A stretch of 64,000 bases of DNA. Source: Kumtagia yinganensis (GTDB lineage Bacteria > Pseudomonadota > Alphaproteobacteria > Rhizobiales > Rhizobiaceae). The notes under the pieces were generated by a model that saw only the letters and a program-made list of their open reading frames with translations, had not been told where the DNA came from and ran no database searches. The stretch lies in NCBI RefSeq assembly GCF_040081985.1, contig NZ_JBEBMH010000010.1:62001-126000 (forward strand). The letters are read 5' to 3'. Position 1 is the stretch's first letter; every line of letters starts with the position of its first letter. Below are positions 10,831 through 21,581 of this stretch, one piece after another. The position numbers and the translations under genes were made by a program.

Positions 10831-11460
10831 GTGCCGAGCCATGACAGCATCCTGAACGCTTTCCTGACGATCCTCGTGACGATCGATCCGCCGGGACTGG
10901 CACCGCTGTTTCTCGCCTTGACGCGCGGCATGACCCGCGAGCAACGGACCCAGGTTTCGGTGCGGGCCACGATCATCGCGTCCGCCATCCTGATCCTGTT
11001 CGCGATCGTCGGCGCGGTCGTGCTGAGCGGCCTCGGCATAACGCTGCCGGCATTCCGCGTCGCCGGCGGCCTGCTGCTTTTCTACATTGCCTTCGAGATG
11101 GTGTTCGAGCGGCGCCAGGACCGGAAGGAAAAAAGCGCCGACATGGCGATCACCAAGGACCAGATCCAGGACATCGCCGCCTTCCCCCTCGCCATCCCGC
11201 TGATTGCCGGGCCGGGCGCGATCTCGGCCACGGTGCTGCTTTCCAGCAGTTTTCAGGGGATTGCCGCGAAATCGGCATTGGTCGGCATCATCCTGGTCTG
11301 CATGGGGCTTACCTATCTCGTCTTCGTGCTCGCCGAACGTGTCGACCGCTTTCTCGGCCAGACCGGCCGCACCATCCTGACCCGCCTGCTCGGCGTCATT
11401 CTCGCAGCGCTGGCGGTCCAGTTCGTCGCCGACGGCATCAAGGCGCTGATGGCGGCGTGA
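10831..11460 (+). CDS. MarC-family inner-membrane protein
   Basis: This 209-residue protein has about six membrane helices and the MarC-family stretches TILVTIDPPGLAPLFLALT near the start and FPLAIPLIAGPGAISATVLL in the middle. MarC proteins resemble transporters, but their substrate is not established despite the name (multiple antibiotic resistance). I chose GTG at 10831 because GGAGGGG lies five bases upstream and the protein then has normal MarC length. The open frame extends 43 codons further, with Arg-rich non-membrane sequence that is unlikely to be translated. Confidence 0.9.
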   Translation: MPSHDSILNAFLTILVTIDPPGLAPLFLALTRGMTREQRTQVSVRATIIASAILILFAIVGAVVLSGLGITLPAFRVAGGLLLFYIAFEMVFERRQDRKEKSADMAITKDQIQDIAAFPLAIPLIAGPGAISATVLLSSSFQGIAAKSALVGIILVCMGLTYLVFVLAERVDRFLGQTGRTILTRLLGVILAALAVQFVADGIKALMAA

Positions 11461-11568
11461 GAGCTCTCTTCGTCCTCTCCATAGCGGTACAAAAAATGGG
11501 CCGAAAAGGCCGAGGCCGATAACGCGCAGGCGGAAACGCCCGCGCGCCGGAAACAGCCAGACGCGATT

Positions 11569-12480
11569 TCACTTCATCGTCCCAACCGCAAGGCGCAGCA
11601 GTTCGCCCATGCGCTCGTGGCTGATGCCGTGGTCGACGCGGGCGGCGCGGTGGACGACGACGAGGTCCATTTCCGGCACGACGATGACGTACTGTCCACC
11701 GAAGCCGCTGGCATAGAACACCGGCGCATGAAGGCTGAGCCTGTCGCCCGGCGCGTCGGCCTCGGCCGTCCACCACAGATAGCCGTAGCCTCGCCCGCCC
11801 CCGAGATCGGTATGCGCGCGCGTGCTGTCCCGCACCCAATCTGCCGGGACGATCTGCCTTCCCTGCCAACGCCCTGCCTCGAGATACAGCACGCCGACCC
11901 GAGCCAGGTCGCGAGCCGAAAGGCGCAGCTTGTAGACAGGATGGACCGATTCCGGCCCGTGCTGGTGATAGCAGTCGGCGGCCGAAAAGTCCTGCATGCC
12001 AAGCGGCACCGCCAGCCTCGAATAGAGGACGTCGAACACTGACTGTCCGGACCGCTGCTCGAGGATCGAGCCGAGCACGTTGAAGTCCCAATTGTTGTAG
12101 AACCAGGCCGCACCGGGCAGAGAGGAGCCGCGCTCCGGCCGGCCGTGTGCCGTGTCGTAGACCGAAGGATGATAGACTCCGGAACGCGCCGCGAGCAGGT
12201 GCCGTACGGTTGCCCGCCGCTCTCCGCGGGTCAGGCCGCCGACATCGTCGATGCCGAAATCCTCGAGCGTCGCATCGAGATTGAGCGTGCCTTCCCCCGC
12301 GAGGATTCCGTAGAGCGCACTGATCAAACTCTTGCGGACGGACGCGACGCTCGTGTTCAGGTCGACGCGGCCCCACTCGAACACCGTGCGGCCACGACGC
12401 ACGACCATCATCGCCGTCGATCCACCCCGCACCAGTTCGGCGGGCAAGATTGCCTGCAGATCGGACGATACGCGGGACAC
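11569..12480 (-). CDS. Serine hydrolase of the beta-lactamase / class C fold
   Basis: The 303-residue protein has the active-site pattern of class C beta-lactamase-like serine hydrolases: SVRK (Ser47-x-x-Lys50) and YNN (Tyr128-Asn-Asn130). A glycine-rich GFGGQYV strand near the end could replace the KTG box. It has no signal peptide, so it is probably a cytosolic esterase or peptidase rather than a drug-resistance enzyme. The start is GTG at 12478-12480, the first start after an in-frame stop. It lies downstream of ssb on the same strand, 61 bp after the ssb stop. Confidence 0.88.
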   Translation of the reverse strand: MSRVSSDLQAILPAELVRGGSTAMMVVRRGRTVFEWGRVDLNTSVASVRKSLISALYGILAGEGTLNLDATLEDFGIDDVGGLTRGERRATVRHLLAARSGVYHPSVYDTAHGRPERGSSLPGAAWFYNNWDFNVLGSILEQRSGQSVFDVLYSRLAVPLGMQDFSAADCYHQHGPESVHPVYKLRLSARDLARVGVLYLEAGRWQGRQIVPADWVRDSTRAHTDLGGGRGYGYLWWTAEADAPGDRLSLHAPVFYASGFGGQYVIVVPEMDLVVVHRAARVDHGISHERMGELLRLAVGTMK

Positions 12481-12541
12481 CGGCCTTACGCGCCCTTTAT
12501 CGTTTTCTCCTCAAAGGAGAAGATGCTGGAAGGACCGCGCC

Positions 12542-13054
12542 TCAGAACGGTATCTCGTCGTCCAAATCGCGGGACGAACCGCCGCCGCCGCCGCGCGAAC
12601 CACCGCCGCCGCGCCCGCCGCCATAGTCATCCCCAGGGGCGGACTGACCGAAATCCGAGCGCCCGCCGCCACCGCCATATCCGACCTGGTCTCCCCCTTG
12701 GCCTCGCGTGTCCAGCATCTGCAGTTCGCCCCGGAATTTCTGCAGGACGACCTCGGTCGTGTAGCGGTCCTGGCCGCTTTGGTCCTGCCATTTGCGGGTC
12801 TGCAACTGACCCTCGACATAGACCTTCATGCCCTTCTTCAGATACTGCTCCGCCACCTTCGCCAGATTGTCGTTGAAGACGACGATGTTATGCCACTCGG
12901 TCTTTTCCTTGCGCTCGCCGGAATTCTTGTCGCGCCAGGTCTCCGAGGTGGCGATGCGGAAGCTGACGACCGGATCGCCCGAGTTCAGCCGGCGAATCTC
13001 AGGGTCGGCGCCGAGATTGCCCACCAGAATGACCTTGTTCACGCTACCCGCCAT
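12542..13054 (-). CDS. ssb: Single-stranded DNA-binding protein
   Basis: SSB coats single-stranded DNA during replication and repair and recruits partners through its tip. The 170-residue protein has an N-terminal OB fold (MAGSVNKVILVGNLGADPE, FRIATSETWRDK, KGMKVYVEGQLQTRKWQDQ), a long Gly/Arg-rich linker and the canonical acidic tip DLDDEIPF. The start is ATG 13052-13054, with GGAG eight bases upstream. A near-consensus SOS box lies 120 bp upstream, consistent with damage induction. Confidence 0.97.
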   Translation of the reverse strand: MAGSVNKVILVGNLGADPEIRRLNSGDPVVSFRIATSETWRDKNSGERKEKTEWHNIVVFNDNLAKVAEQYLKKGMKVYVEGQLQTRKWQDQSGQDRYTTEVVLQKFRGELQMLDTRGQGGDQVGYGGGGGRSDFGQSAPGDDYGGGRGGGGSRGGGGGSSRDLDDEIPF

Positions 13055-13174
13055 CACACTTCTCCGCGCTTGTCCTAAGTTTGGCTGTCCGTAAGCTCGT
13101 CCGCATCCTAGCCCATCGACGCGCACGGCGCGGCGCTCGACGGAAATTCAGGCGGCCTGTCCACAATTTGTTTT

Positions 13175-13189
13175 GTACTTGTTTTGTTC
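13175..13189. promoter_or_regulatory. LexA (SOS) box-like site, one mismatch
   Basis: The sequence GTAC-TTGTTTT-GTTC differs at one base from the alphaproteobacterial LexA consensus GTTC-N7-GTTC. It lies between divergent ssb and the secreted-protein gene. ssb belongs to the SOS regulon in several rhizobia as I recall, which supports the site, but the mismatch leaves it uncertain. Confidence 0.45.
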
Positions 13190-13257
13190 GCAGGAGGCCA
13201 GCGAAAAATGTCAGGAGGCTCACCCGCTCGCGTTTTGCTTTCGCCGGCATCGCTCCT

Positions 13258-13527
13258 ATGATCGGCAAGATGATCCTCGCTCGTCTCCCTGTGGCCGCCC
13301 TGCTCGTGACCTCATCCGCCGCGCCGGCGTTCGCCGACCAGCAGCCCCGGACGACACTCCCCGGCGTCGAGCGGCCTGAGCCGATCGTCAAGCCGCTCGC
13401 CGAGCCGCTGGAACCGGCGTCCAAGAACGGTGACGGCTTCGTGCGAATGGGCAAGTGGGACGTAAAGATTTCCGGCTATGTCAGGGTCGACATACGCGCC
13501 GGCACGCTGCCGGCACAGTCGCGCTGA
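13258..13527 (+). CDS. Small secreted hypothetical protein
   Basis: The 89-residue frame begins with a signal peptide (MILARLPVAALLVTSSAAPAFA after a short MIGK). The mature part is Pro-rich (GVERPEPIVKPLAEPLEP) and ends with GKWDVKISGYVRVDIRAG, a likely beta-strand pair. Two starts are possible, ATG 13258 and ATG 13270; neither has a strong ribosome-binding site. The mature protein should be periplasmic. No family or function is recognised. Confidence 0.6.
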   Translation: MIGKMILARLPVAALLVTSSAAPAFADQQPRTTLPGVERPEPIVKPLAEPLEPASKNGDGFVRMGKWDVKISGYVRVDIRAGTLPAQSR

Positions 13528-13672
13528 CGTTGCTGCCGGGGACACGTTGAACCCGAGCCGCCGCACGCTTCTCCCGCTGTTGGGGGTTCGCAGTTCTCCG
13601 GCCCAATTCACGCAGGCGCATGACTGCTTCCCTGAAGGTCAAGTTGTGAAAGAAGGCGTCAGCCCGAAACGC

Positions 13673-14821
13673 TTACCGATCATCCTCCTGCGCAGCGGCG
13701 AGTTCCTCCGGGCTGTGAACCTCGGTGTGGGGCTGCCCGATTTGCCCCTTGAGAACCGATTTCAGCATGAGCTTGGCGCGGTCCGCCCTCTGCTTGGAAT
13801 TGGCGGACAGAACCAGCATATCCGGCGTCAGTTCGACCGTGGCGAAAACCGGCGTGCCATCCTCGAGCTCGATATGCAGCCGTTCATCCTGAACCCGGGC
13901 GTACTTATCCGACGGTCCAGCGGGCACCGAAACACTCTCCGCCGGTTCCGTCCAGTTCCACAGGCCCTCTTCCTGCGCCAGCAGTTCGGGGATTTGCTCC
14001 AGGCGCCGGGCTATCGCGTCGGCCGTGGCTCCGGGCGTAAGTGGATAGGAGATCGTATGGAATGAAAGCTCCTCGCCGTCGCTGTTGAAGCGCGGCGGCG
14101 GCACCTTGTCGATCCTGCCGTTCAGCATGTCCTCCAGCCAGATCGCGGTGAACGCCGGCGCCGAGCCATGCAGGAAGATCGTTTCGGCGAGCTCGGGAAA
14201 ATCGATGCCCGCCATATCGTCCTCCGTCGGCACTTCCTGCTTCGACACCTCCTCGCCGATCCTCTTCATCGGATCCGAGATTGCCTTGACCACTTCGGCA
14301 TAGGCCGCCTCGCTGAACGTTGTCAGTCCGCCGGCCAGACGGTGCTTTCCGGCCACTTCGACGACCCTGCAGCCGAGCCGGTCGAGATCGCGCAAGCCGC
14401 GCGTCGCCGAATGCTCGGTAACGCGCACCGGCTCGCCGCCACGGATCATGTCGCGCAGCAGCATGGACTGTCCGGGGACGATCTCGCTGACCTCGTAGAC
14501 GCTGAAGAGGGAATCCCGGAGCGCCTCCATGTAGCGGCGGGCCGAGGGCGATTCCTTCCAGCCGCGCCGCTTGAGATAGTCGTCGACGATGGTGCGCTCG
14601 TCCTCCTCGGAAGCTGGCCTTGTAACGAAATCCTCAAAGGCGCAGCCCCAGAGATTGGTCATCTCCCGTTCGCCGATCAATTTTTCCAGTTGCTCGAAAT
14701 CGATGCCGTAATCCTCGAAAGCCGGGCCGAAATGCTCGTCGAAGACATCGTCGAACAGATCCTGCCACTCGTCCCTGTTGGACCATTTGATAAGACCGGC
14801 AAGTTCGTGGCTTTTCGACAT
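13673..14821 (-). CDS. Conserved-type hypothetical protein, 382 aa
   Basis: An acidic soluble protein starting MSKSHELAGLIKWSNRDEWQ, without signal peptide or membrane segment. Two stretches look structured: WGCAFEDFVTRPASEEDERTIVDDYLKRRGWKESPSARRYMEALRDS, and VPGQSMLLRDMIRGGEPVRVTEHSATRGL. Its C-terminal third (residues about 300-382) has ELEDGTPVFATVELTPDMLVL. The pattern LxRRGWKExxxxRRYMEALRDSL recalls uncharacterised proteins of other proteobacteria that are sometimes joined to SEC-C zinc domains; no such domain is present here. Codon use matches the neighbours. Function unknown. Confidence 0.82.
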   Translation of the reverse strand: MSKSHELAGLIKWSNRDEWQDLFDDVFDEHFGPAFEDYGIDFEQLEKLIGEREMTNLWGCAFEDFVTRPASEEDERTIVDDYLKRRGWKESPSARRYMEALRDSLFSVYEVSEIVPGQSMLLRDMIRGGEPVRVTEHSATRGLRDLDRLGCRVVEVAGKHRLAGGLTTFSEAAYAEVVKAISDPMKRIGEEVSKQEVPTEDDMAGIDFPELAETIFLHGSAPAFTAIWLEDMLNGRIDKVPPPRFNSDGEELSFHTISYPLTPGATADAIARRLEQIPELLAQEEGLWNWTEPAESVSVPAGPSDKYARVQDERLHIELEDGTPVFATVELTPDMLVLSANSKQRADRAKLMLKSVLKGQIGQPHTEVHSPEELAAAQEDDR

Positions 14822-14919
14822 GGGATTCCTGCCGGCTTGGCGAATGGACGGACGTGGCCATCTTAGCGGCAAGGTGGATGTAACACGATGACAATGGATG
14901 GTTTTGTCGGGTCATCCAC

Positions 14920-15268
14920 AAGACGAAACCCTGCCGCTCGTCCGAGCAGGCAGGGCTTCTGGATCTTACCCTTGCCGGGAATGTTTTACCGGCTTTGATT
15001 TCGGGTGCTTCGCGGCGTCAGCCGACGACCCGACCAATAGTCTCTGATTGTAGGGGAAACGGCCAGTCCTGCCCGCCGGTTATCATCCCGGCCATTCGCT
15101 AGCCGCCGGCTCCTGCTCAGGCGCGGAGCCCTGTGGAACTGTCCGGTGGAGTCATGCCTCGCTCCCGTGTTCGTTCAACACATGCCAGCCGGGAAATCGA
15201 CCTGCGGCGTCTCGCAGATCCGGGCTTTTCCGCCGTCTGACCGGCAATGCCGATCTCTCCCAGGCGAC
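14920..15268 (-). ncRNA. Candidate non-coding transcript, unassigned
   Basis: The 716-bp gap between the hypothetical gene (start 14821) and uvrA has no credible protein gene. On the minus strand it has a promoter-like pair (TTGACG-N17-CAGACT, 15303-15275) and, 320 bp later, a strong hairpin (14955-14929) followed by TTTCGTCT. Together they would give an RNA of about 345 bases. I compared it by eye with tmRNA, RNase P, 6S, SRP RNA and common riboswitches and found none of their hallmark sequences. A 12-codon frame with GGGAG upstream lies inside. The call is an inference from the promoter and hairpin pair. Confidence 0.35.
14929..14955 (-). terminator. Terminator-like hairpin with no obvious gene
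   Basis: CCCTGCCGCTC at 14929-14939 pairs with GAGC-A-GGCAGGG at 14944-14955 (11 bp, one bulged A, 4-base loop). On the minus strand it is followed by TTTCGTCTTG, a moderate U-tract. Neither neighbouring gene needs a terminator here, so it may end an unannotated transcript. Confidence 0.5.
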
Positions 15269-15274
15269 GATGCG

Positions 15275-15303
15275 AGTCTGCCAAGCCCAGCCGCCCGCGT
15301 CAA
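15275..15303 (-). promoter_or_regulatory. Promoter-like pair upstream of candidate ncRNA
   Basis: On the minus strand the -35-like TTGACG (15303-15298) and -10-like CAGACT (15280-15275) are spaced by 17 bases. The -35 matches five of six consensus bases. The -10 is weak but keeps the key A at position 2 and T at position 6. Confidence 0.4.
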
Positions 15304-15376
15304 CCCCAGACCGCAGCCGGCAAAGAAATGTGATCGGAAATGAGTGTACGCCGGCCCTGTGCTTTGTCAGGAGGAT

Positions 15377-15391
15377 GTTCAACTTTTGTTC
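15377..15391 (+). promoter_or_regulatory. LexA (SOS) box of uvrA
   Basis: GTTC-AACTTTT-GTTC is an exact match to the alphaproteobacterial LexA consensus GTTC-N7-GTTC, located 147 bp upstream of the uvrA start. LexA control of uvrA is established in several rhizobia and other bacteria, so repression through this site is the natural reading. Confidence 0.72.
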
Positions 15392-15537
15392 TTTTCGCTT
15401 GCCCAACGCGGACAAAGGCGGGTAAATCCGCCTTTGGCGGAGACCACCTCGACATGGCGATCTCCATACCTACATAGGCACGGGCGGCCTGTTGCGGGCT
15501 GAACCGATTTCACATGAGCGACAGGCGGCGGAGCGGC

Positions 15538-18465
<2,928 letters not shown>

Positions 18466-18565
18466 TATCGCGCAGCTAGCCGGCCGCCTAGCGGCCGACA
18501 TCCAGCGCTGCCGCGTTTCCCTGCTTACGCGGAATTTACTGTTGCAGAATGCCGCAAGCGGCCGT

Positions 18566-19027
18566 CTAGTTGCCTCTTACCTTCCAGGCAGCTTCCGCCT
18601 TCTGGATGTTCCCGGCCAGGTCCTTGTTGAGATCGTCGATGTCTTGCTTGTAACTACCGAGGTAGAGCTTGCCATCGACAATGGTCCAAGCCTCCGGATC
18701 AGGCTTCGCGCTAAGGCCGATGGTCATTCCCATCACGCAGAAGCCCCCAAAGCGCGGCGCGTAGGACTCGGGCTTCGCGGAAAACATGTCCCGATGCTCC
18801 GCATTGGCAAACCGCCAACGAGCGCCCTGCCAGACTGCCTCAAACTCGGGGCTGCCTTTGACTGGCTTCCCTGCGGTGAAATAGGCGACGGTGTCATAAC
18901 CTTGAATCGCCACCTTGTCGGCGTCCACGCTGACGGCCTGACCGGCAACAAGCGCTCCTACCGAGGTCATCAGGCCTACGAGAGCCCAGATGGCCACAAA
19001 CAAGTACCTTAGTCTGGAAATGAACAT
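18566..19027 (-). CDS. YHS-domain protein with N-terminal membrane anchor or signal
   Basis: The 153-residue protein starts with a hydrophobic segment (YLFVAIWALVGLMTSVGALVAG) that is a signal peptide or anchor. Then follows a YHS-type domain: VAIQGYDTVAYFTAGKPVKG, FEAVWQGARWRFANAEHRDMF and YAPRFGGFCVMGM. Such domains often bind metals, but the function of this group is not known. It ends with a short helical region. It is convergent with uvrA and divergent from the cyclase-domain gene. Confidence 0.88.
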   Translation of the reverse strand: MFISRLRYLFVAIWALVGLMTSVGALVAGQAVSVDADKVAIQGYDTVAYFTAGKPVKGSPEFEAVWQGARWRFANAEHRDMFSAKPESYAPRFGGFCVMGMTIGLSAKPDPEAWTIVDGKLYLGSYKQDIDDLNKDLAGNIQKAEAAWKVRGN

Positions 19028-19168
19028 AGCAACCTCACCACCGTTGGCACAAAACCTCCAGCGACCTTGAAGGCGCTAAGTCTACTCCAAATGGCCGAGA
19101 GGCGCTATTGTGCTCACCGGCGCTCTCGGCAGTTCAGCCTTAGGGCACCGGCCTGACGGAAATGCGGT

Positions 19169-21019
19169 ATGGACGAACGCTCCCCGCCAAGAAAACTCGC
19201 CGCGATCCTGATCGCCGATGCAGTCGGCTTTTCGCGGCAGATGGGCGAGGACGAGGAACGAACCCTGCGTACGTTCGGAGAACGGCGGGACTTGATTATT
19301 GCTGCGATTGCAAATCGTCGGGGCCGCACCTTTGGCGGAGCCGGCGACAGCGTCGTCGCCGAGTTTCCGAGCGCAGTCGATGCGCTCAAAGCCAGCGTCG
19401 AGATTCAGGCGGCGATCAGGCTGCTCAATGAGGCAGCGCCCGAAGCGGAGCGGATGCTGTTCCGCATCGGCGTCAATCTGGGCGACGTGATCATCAAAAA
19501 GCGCAACCTGTTCGGAGACGGGGTCAATATCGCCGAACGCCTTCAGGCACTCGCCAATCCGGGCGGCATCTGTGTTTCGGGCAGTGTGCACGAGCAGGTT
19601 AGTGACAAGGTGCCGGTCGAGTTCGTCGATCTTGGCGACAACCAGCTAAAGAACATAGCACATCCTGTGAAAGTGTTCCTCGTGCGCCGGGCTGACGACT
19701 TCTCGATGCCAGCGCCAAACCGACGGGCAACGCAGCGCTCGCGGCGCTGGCTGGCTGTGGCGGGGGCGACGCTCACCATCGCGTTGGCGCTCGGCATCGG
19801 CGCATTTCAGTTGTGGCCCTGGCTCACTGGGTCAGCACACGTCGAGGCATCCGGCCCGCCGACCGTCGCCGTGCTGCCCTTCGCCAACCTGAGCGGCGAC
19901 CCAGGCCAGGACTATTTCAGCGACGGCGTCACCCGGGATATAATCGCATCGCTCGGACGTTTCGCCGATCTCGCCGTGCTCTCCAACAACGCAACGGCCA
20001 AATTCAAGGGCAGCCCTGCAGACTCGGCCGAATTGCACCAAAAACTCGGCGCGCGATATGTCGTCGCCGGCAGCGTGCGTCGAAGCGGTGATCTACTGAG
20101 GGTGTCAGTGGACCTGACCGATACTGACAGGGGCCTGCAACTCTGGTCCAACCAGTTCGAGCGAAAACTGACCGACATCTTCGCGGTCCAGGACGAAATC
20201 ACGCGCGACATCACCGGCGCGCTCGCCATCAAGCTGACGCGCATCGAATTCAGTCGCGCGCTCGCCAAGGAGACCCTGCACCTCGATGCGTATGATTATT
20301 ACCTTCGTGGGCTCCATCTTTTGTCGATGGGCGACCGGTCCGATATGCTCAATGCACGCGCGATGTTCGACAAGGCGATCTCGCTGGATCCACGCTACGC
20401 CGCAGCCATTTCCGCGCTTGGTTGGACTTATCACTTTGACGCTACATCAGGGTGGACGGAGTTTGCCGGAGACTCGCTGGAGCTTGCCGAGACATATGCC
20501 CGCCAGGCACTCAGCCTCTCGCCCGAACTGGGCGACGCCCATCAACTTCTGGGCTTCGTCTTCCTGTCTCGGGGCGAATACGACCGCGCCCTGGTCGAGA
20601 TCCGCCGCGCCATCGAGATCAATCCCAGCGATGCATATAGCTATGCGTCACTAGGGACAGCACTGAATTTTTCCGGCGACGCTTCAGGCGCGATCACCGC
20701 TTTCGAGCGAGCCAGGGTGTTCGATCCCACCCTCCAACCCAACCTTTCCAGTCTCGGCTTCGCCTACTACCTGGCTGGGCGATATGAAGAAGCCATTGCA
20801 ACACTCGAACCGCTTGCCGGAAACTCCGACCTTTTTGCTTACATCGGCTTGGCTGCGGCCTATGCCGAACTGGAGCGCATGTCAGACGCCGAACGCGCGG
20901 CTGGTGAAGTGAAGCGCCTTTCACCGTTTTTCGAGGTTGACCAGTTCGTGGGACAGTGGAAGGACGAGCAATCTCGCCAGAACTTCGCACGCGGCCTCAG
21001 AAAGGCGGGATTGAAGTAG
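19169..21019 (+). CDS. Class III nucleotide cyclase-domain protein with TolB-like and TPR regions
   Basis: The 616-residue protein has three parts: an N-terminal class III cyclase domain (residues 8-175), a membrane helix (about 194-216) and a C-terminal region with a TolB-like segment (PTVAVLPFANLSGDPGQDYFSDGV) and TPR repeats. The metal aspartates Asp17 and Asp60 and the transition-state pair Asn120/Arg124 (VNIAERLQ) are present. The substrate lysine that normally precedes the GDG motif is absent: the stretch reads RTFGGAGDS. The domain may have altered substrate use or a regulatory role. This architecture is common in rhizobia, often in many copies, with no known signal. Confidence 0.9.
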   Translation: MDERSPPRKLAAILIADAVGFSRQMGEDEERTLRTFGERRDLIIAAIANRRGRTFGGAGDSVVAEFPSAVDALKASVEIQAAIRLLNEAAPEAERMLFRIGVNLGDVIIKKRNLFGDGVNIAERLQALANPGGICVSGSVHEQVSDKVPVEFVDLGDNQLKNIAHPVKVFLVRRADDFSMPAPNRRATQRSRRWLAVAGATLTIALALGIGAFQLWPWLTGSAHVEASGPPTVAVLPFANLSGDPGQDYFSDGVTRDIIASLGRFADLAVLSNNATAKFKGSPADSAELHQKLGARYVVAGSVRRSGDLLRVSVDLTDTDRGLQLWSNQFERKLTDIFAVQDEITRDITGALAIKLTRIEFSRALAKETLHLDAYDYYLRGLHLLSMGDRSDMLNARAMFDKAISLDPRYAAAISALGWTYHFDATSGWTEFAGDSLELAETYARQALSLSPELGDAHQLLGFVFLSRGEYDRALVEIRRAIEINPSDAYSYASLGTALNFSGDASGAITAFERARVFDPTLQPNLSSLGFAYYLAGRYEEAIATLEPLAGNSDLFAYIGLAAAYAELERMSDAERAAGEVKRLSPFFEVDQFVGQWKDEQSRQNFARGLRKAGLK

Positions 21020-21198
21020 CGGTCCAGAGCTTCGAATGCCAGGTCGATGAGGACGCGACCAGCGCGGTGTCGTTCGCTTCCGCGTCGGGGAACCGATTTC
21101 GCGCGAGGAGCCGGCGCGGCGCGGGCTGCCTTCGCAATAGCGAGCAGTCGCGCTGCGGAGCAGCGATTGCGAGTAGCGGCATCACAACTACTCCCACA

Positions 21199-21438
21199 TC
21201 ACCTCCGCTCCCAGTCCCTGAGCCACCTATCCTTCGACACCAGCGTCAGCCCCTCCACCACCGCCTGCGCCGCCAGCATCCGGTCGAACGGATCGCGATG
21301 CTCGGGGCCATATGACCCCGCCCGAATGGCATGCACGGCGGATAGCGGCAGAACGTCGAACCCCTCCGCCGTCACGACCGCATCGAATGCGCCGACCAGA
21401 GGCTCCAGCTCCGGCAAGCACCGCACTCCGTTCAACAC
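21199..21438 (-). pseudogene. Truncated PIN-domain (VapC-type) toxin remnant
   Basis: The 79-codon frame encodes only the C-terminal half of a PIN ribonuclease: AAEGF-like TAEGFDVLPLSAVHAIRAG, then HRDPFDRMLAAQAVVEGLTLVSKD, which holds the acidic residues of the RDPFDRMLAAQA motif. Intact VapC toxins of this type have about 130 residues and begin with a LLDTH strand carrying the first catalytic Asp. That part is missing, and the frame starts inside a dispersed repeat (21435-21490). No antitoxin gene is seen. It is therefore probably an inactive remnant. Confidence 0.7.
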
Positions 21439-21490
21439 CCCTCATCCGACCTCGCTTCGCTCGGCCACCTTCTCCCACAAGGGGAGAAGG
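21435..21490. repeat. Dispersed intergenic repeat (RIME/REP-like) with hairpin
   Basis: The stretch from ACACCCCTCATCCGACC to GGGGAGAAGG has the look of a short repeat common in rhizobial genomes, as I recall it. It contains a 9-bp stem CCTTCTCCC/GGGAGAAGG (21468-21476 and 21482-21490) and a second inner inverted pair CCGA/TCGG. It abuts the truncated PIN gene. Only one copy is seen in this window, so copy number cannot be judged here. Confidence 0.5.
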
Positions 21491-21514
21491 CAGGATAACG
21501 CGCTTCCTCGTCGA

Positions 21515-21534
21515 TAAAGGAATATTTTCCTTTA
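21515..21534. promoter_or_regulatory. Operator-like dyad upstream of the 21582 gene
   Basis: TAAAGGAATATTTTCCTTTA is an inverted repeat with perfect 8-bp arms and a 4-base centre in an otherwise GC-rich region. It ends 47 bp before the start of the downstream gene. Shape and position fit a binding site for a dimeric repressor or activator; the regulator is not known. Confidence 0.45.
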
Positions 21535-21581
21535 CATTATTCCAAACATGTGCCTAATCTCCGCCAACAGGAGGACGGCAG

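Noticed and set aside
14920..15268. tmRNA or RNase P RNA in the gap before uvrA
   Set aside because: No ANDNYA-type tag frame and no GTTCGA T-loop for tmRNA. No GAGGAAAGTCCGGGC or ACAGAAA blocks for RNase P RNA. Only an unassigned transcript is proposed.
15152..15415. 87-codon minus-strand frame upstream of uvrA
   Set aside because: No ribosome-binding site, atypical composition, and it crosses the promoter-like pair and the SOS box.
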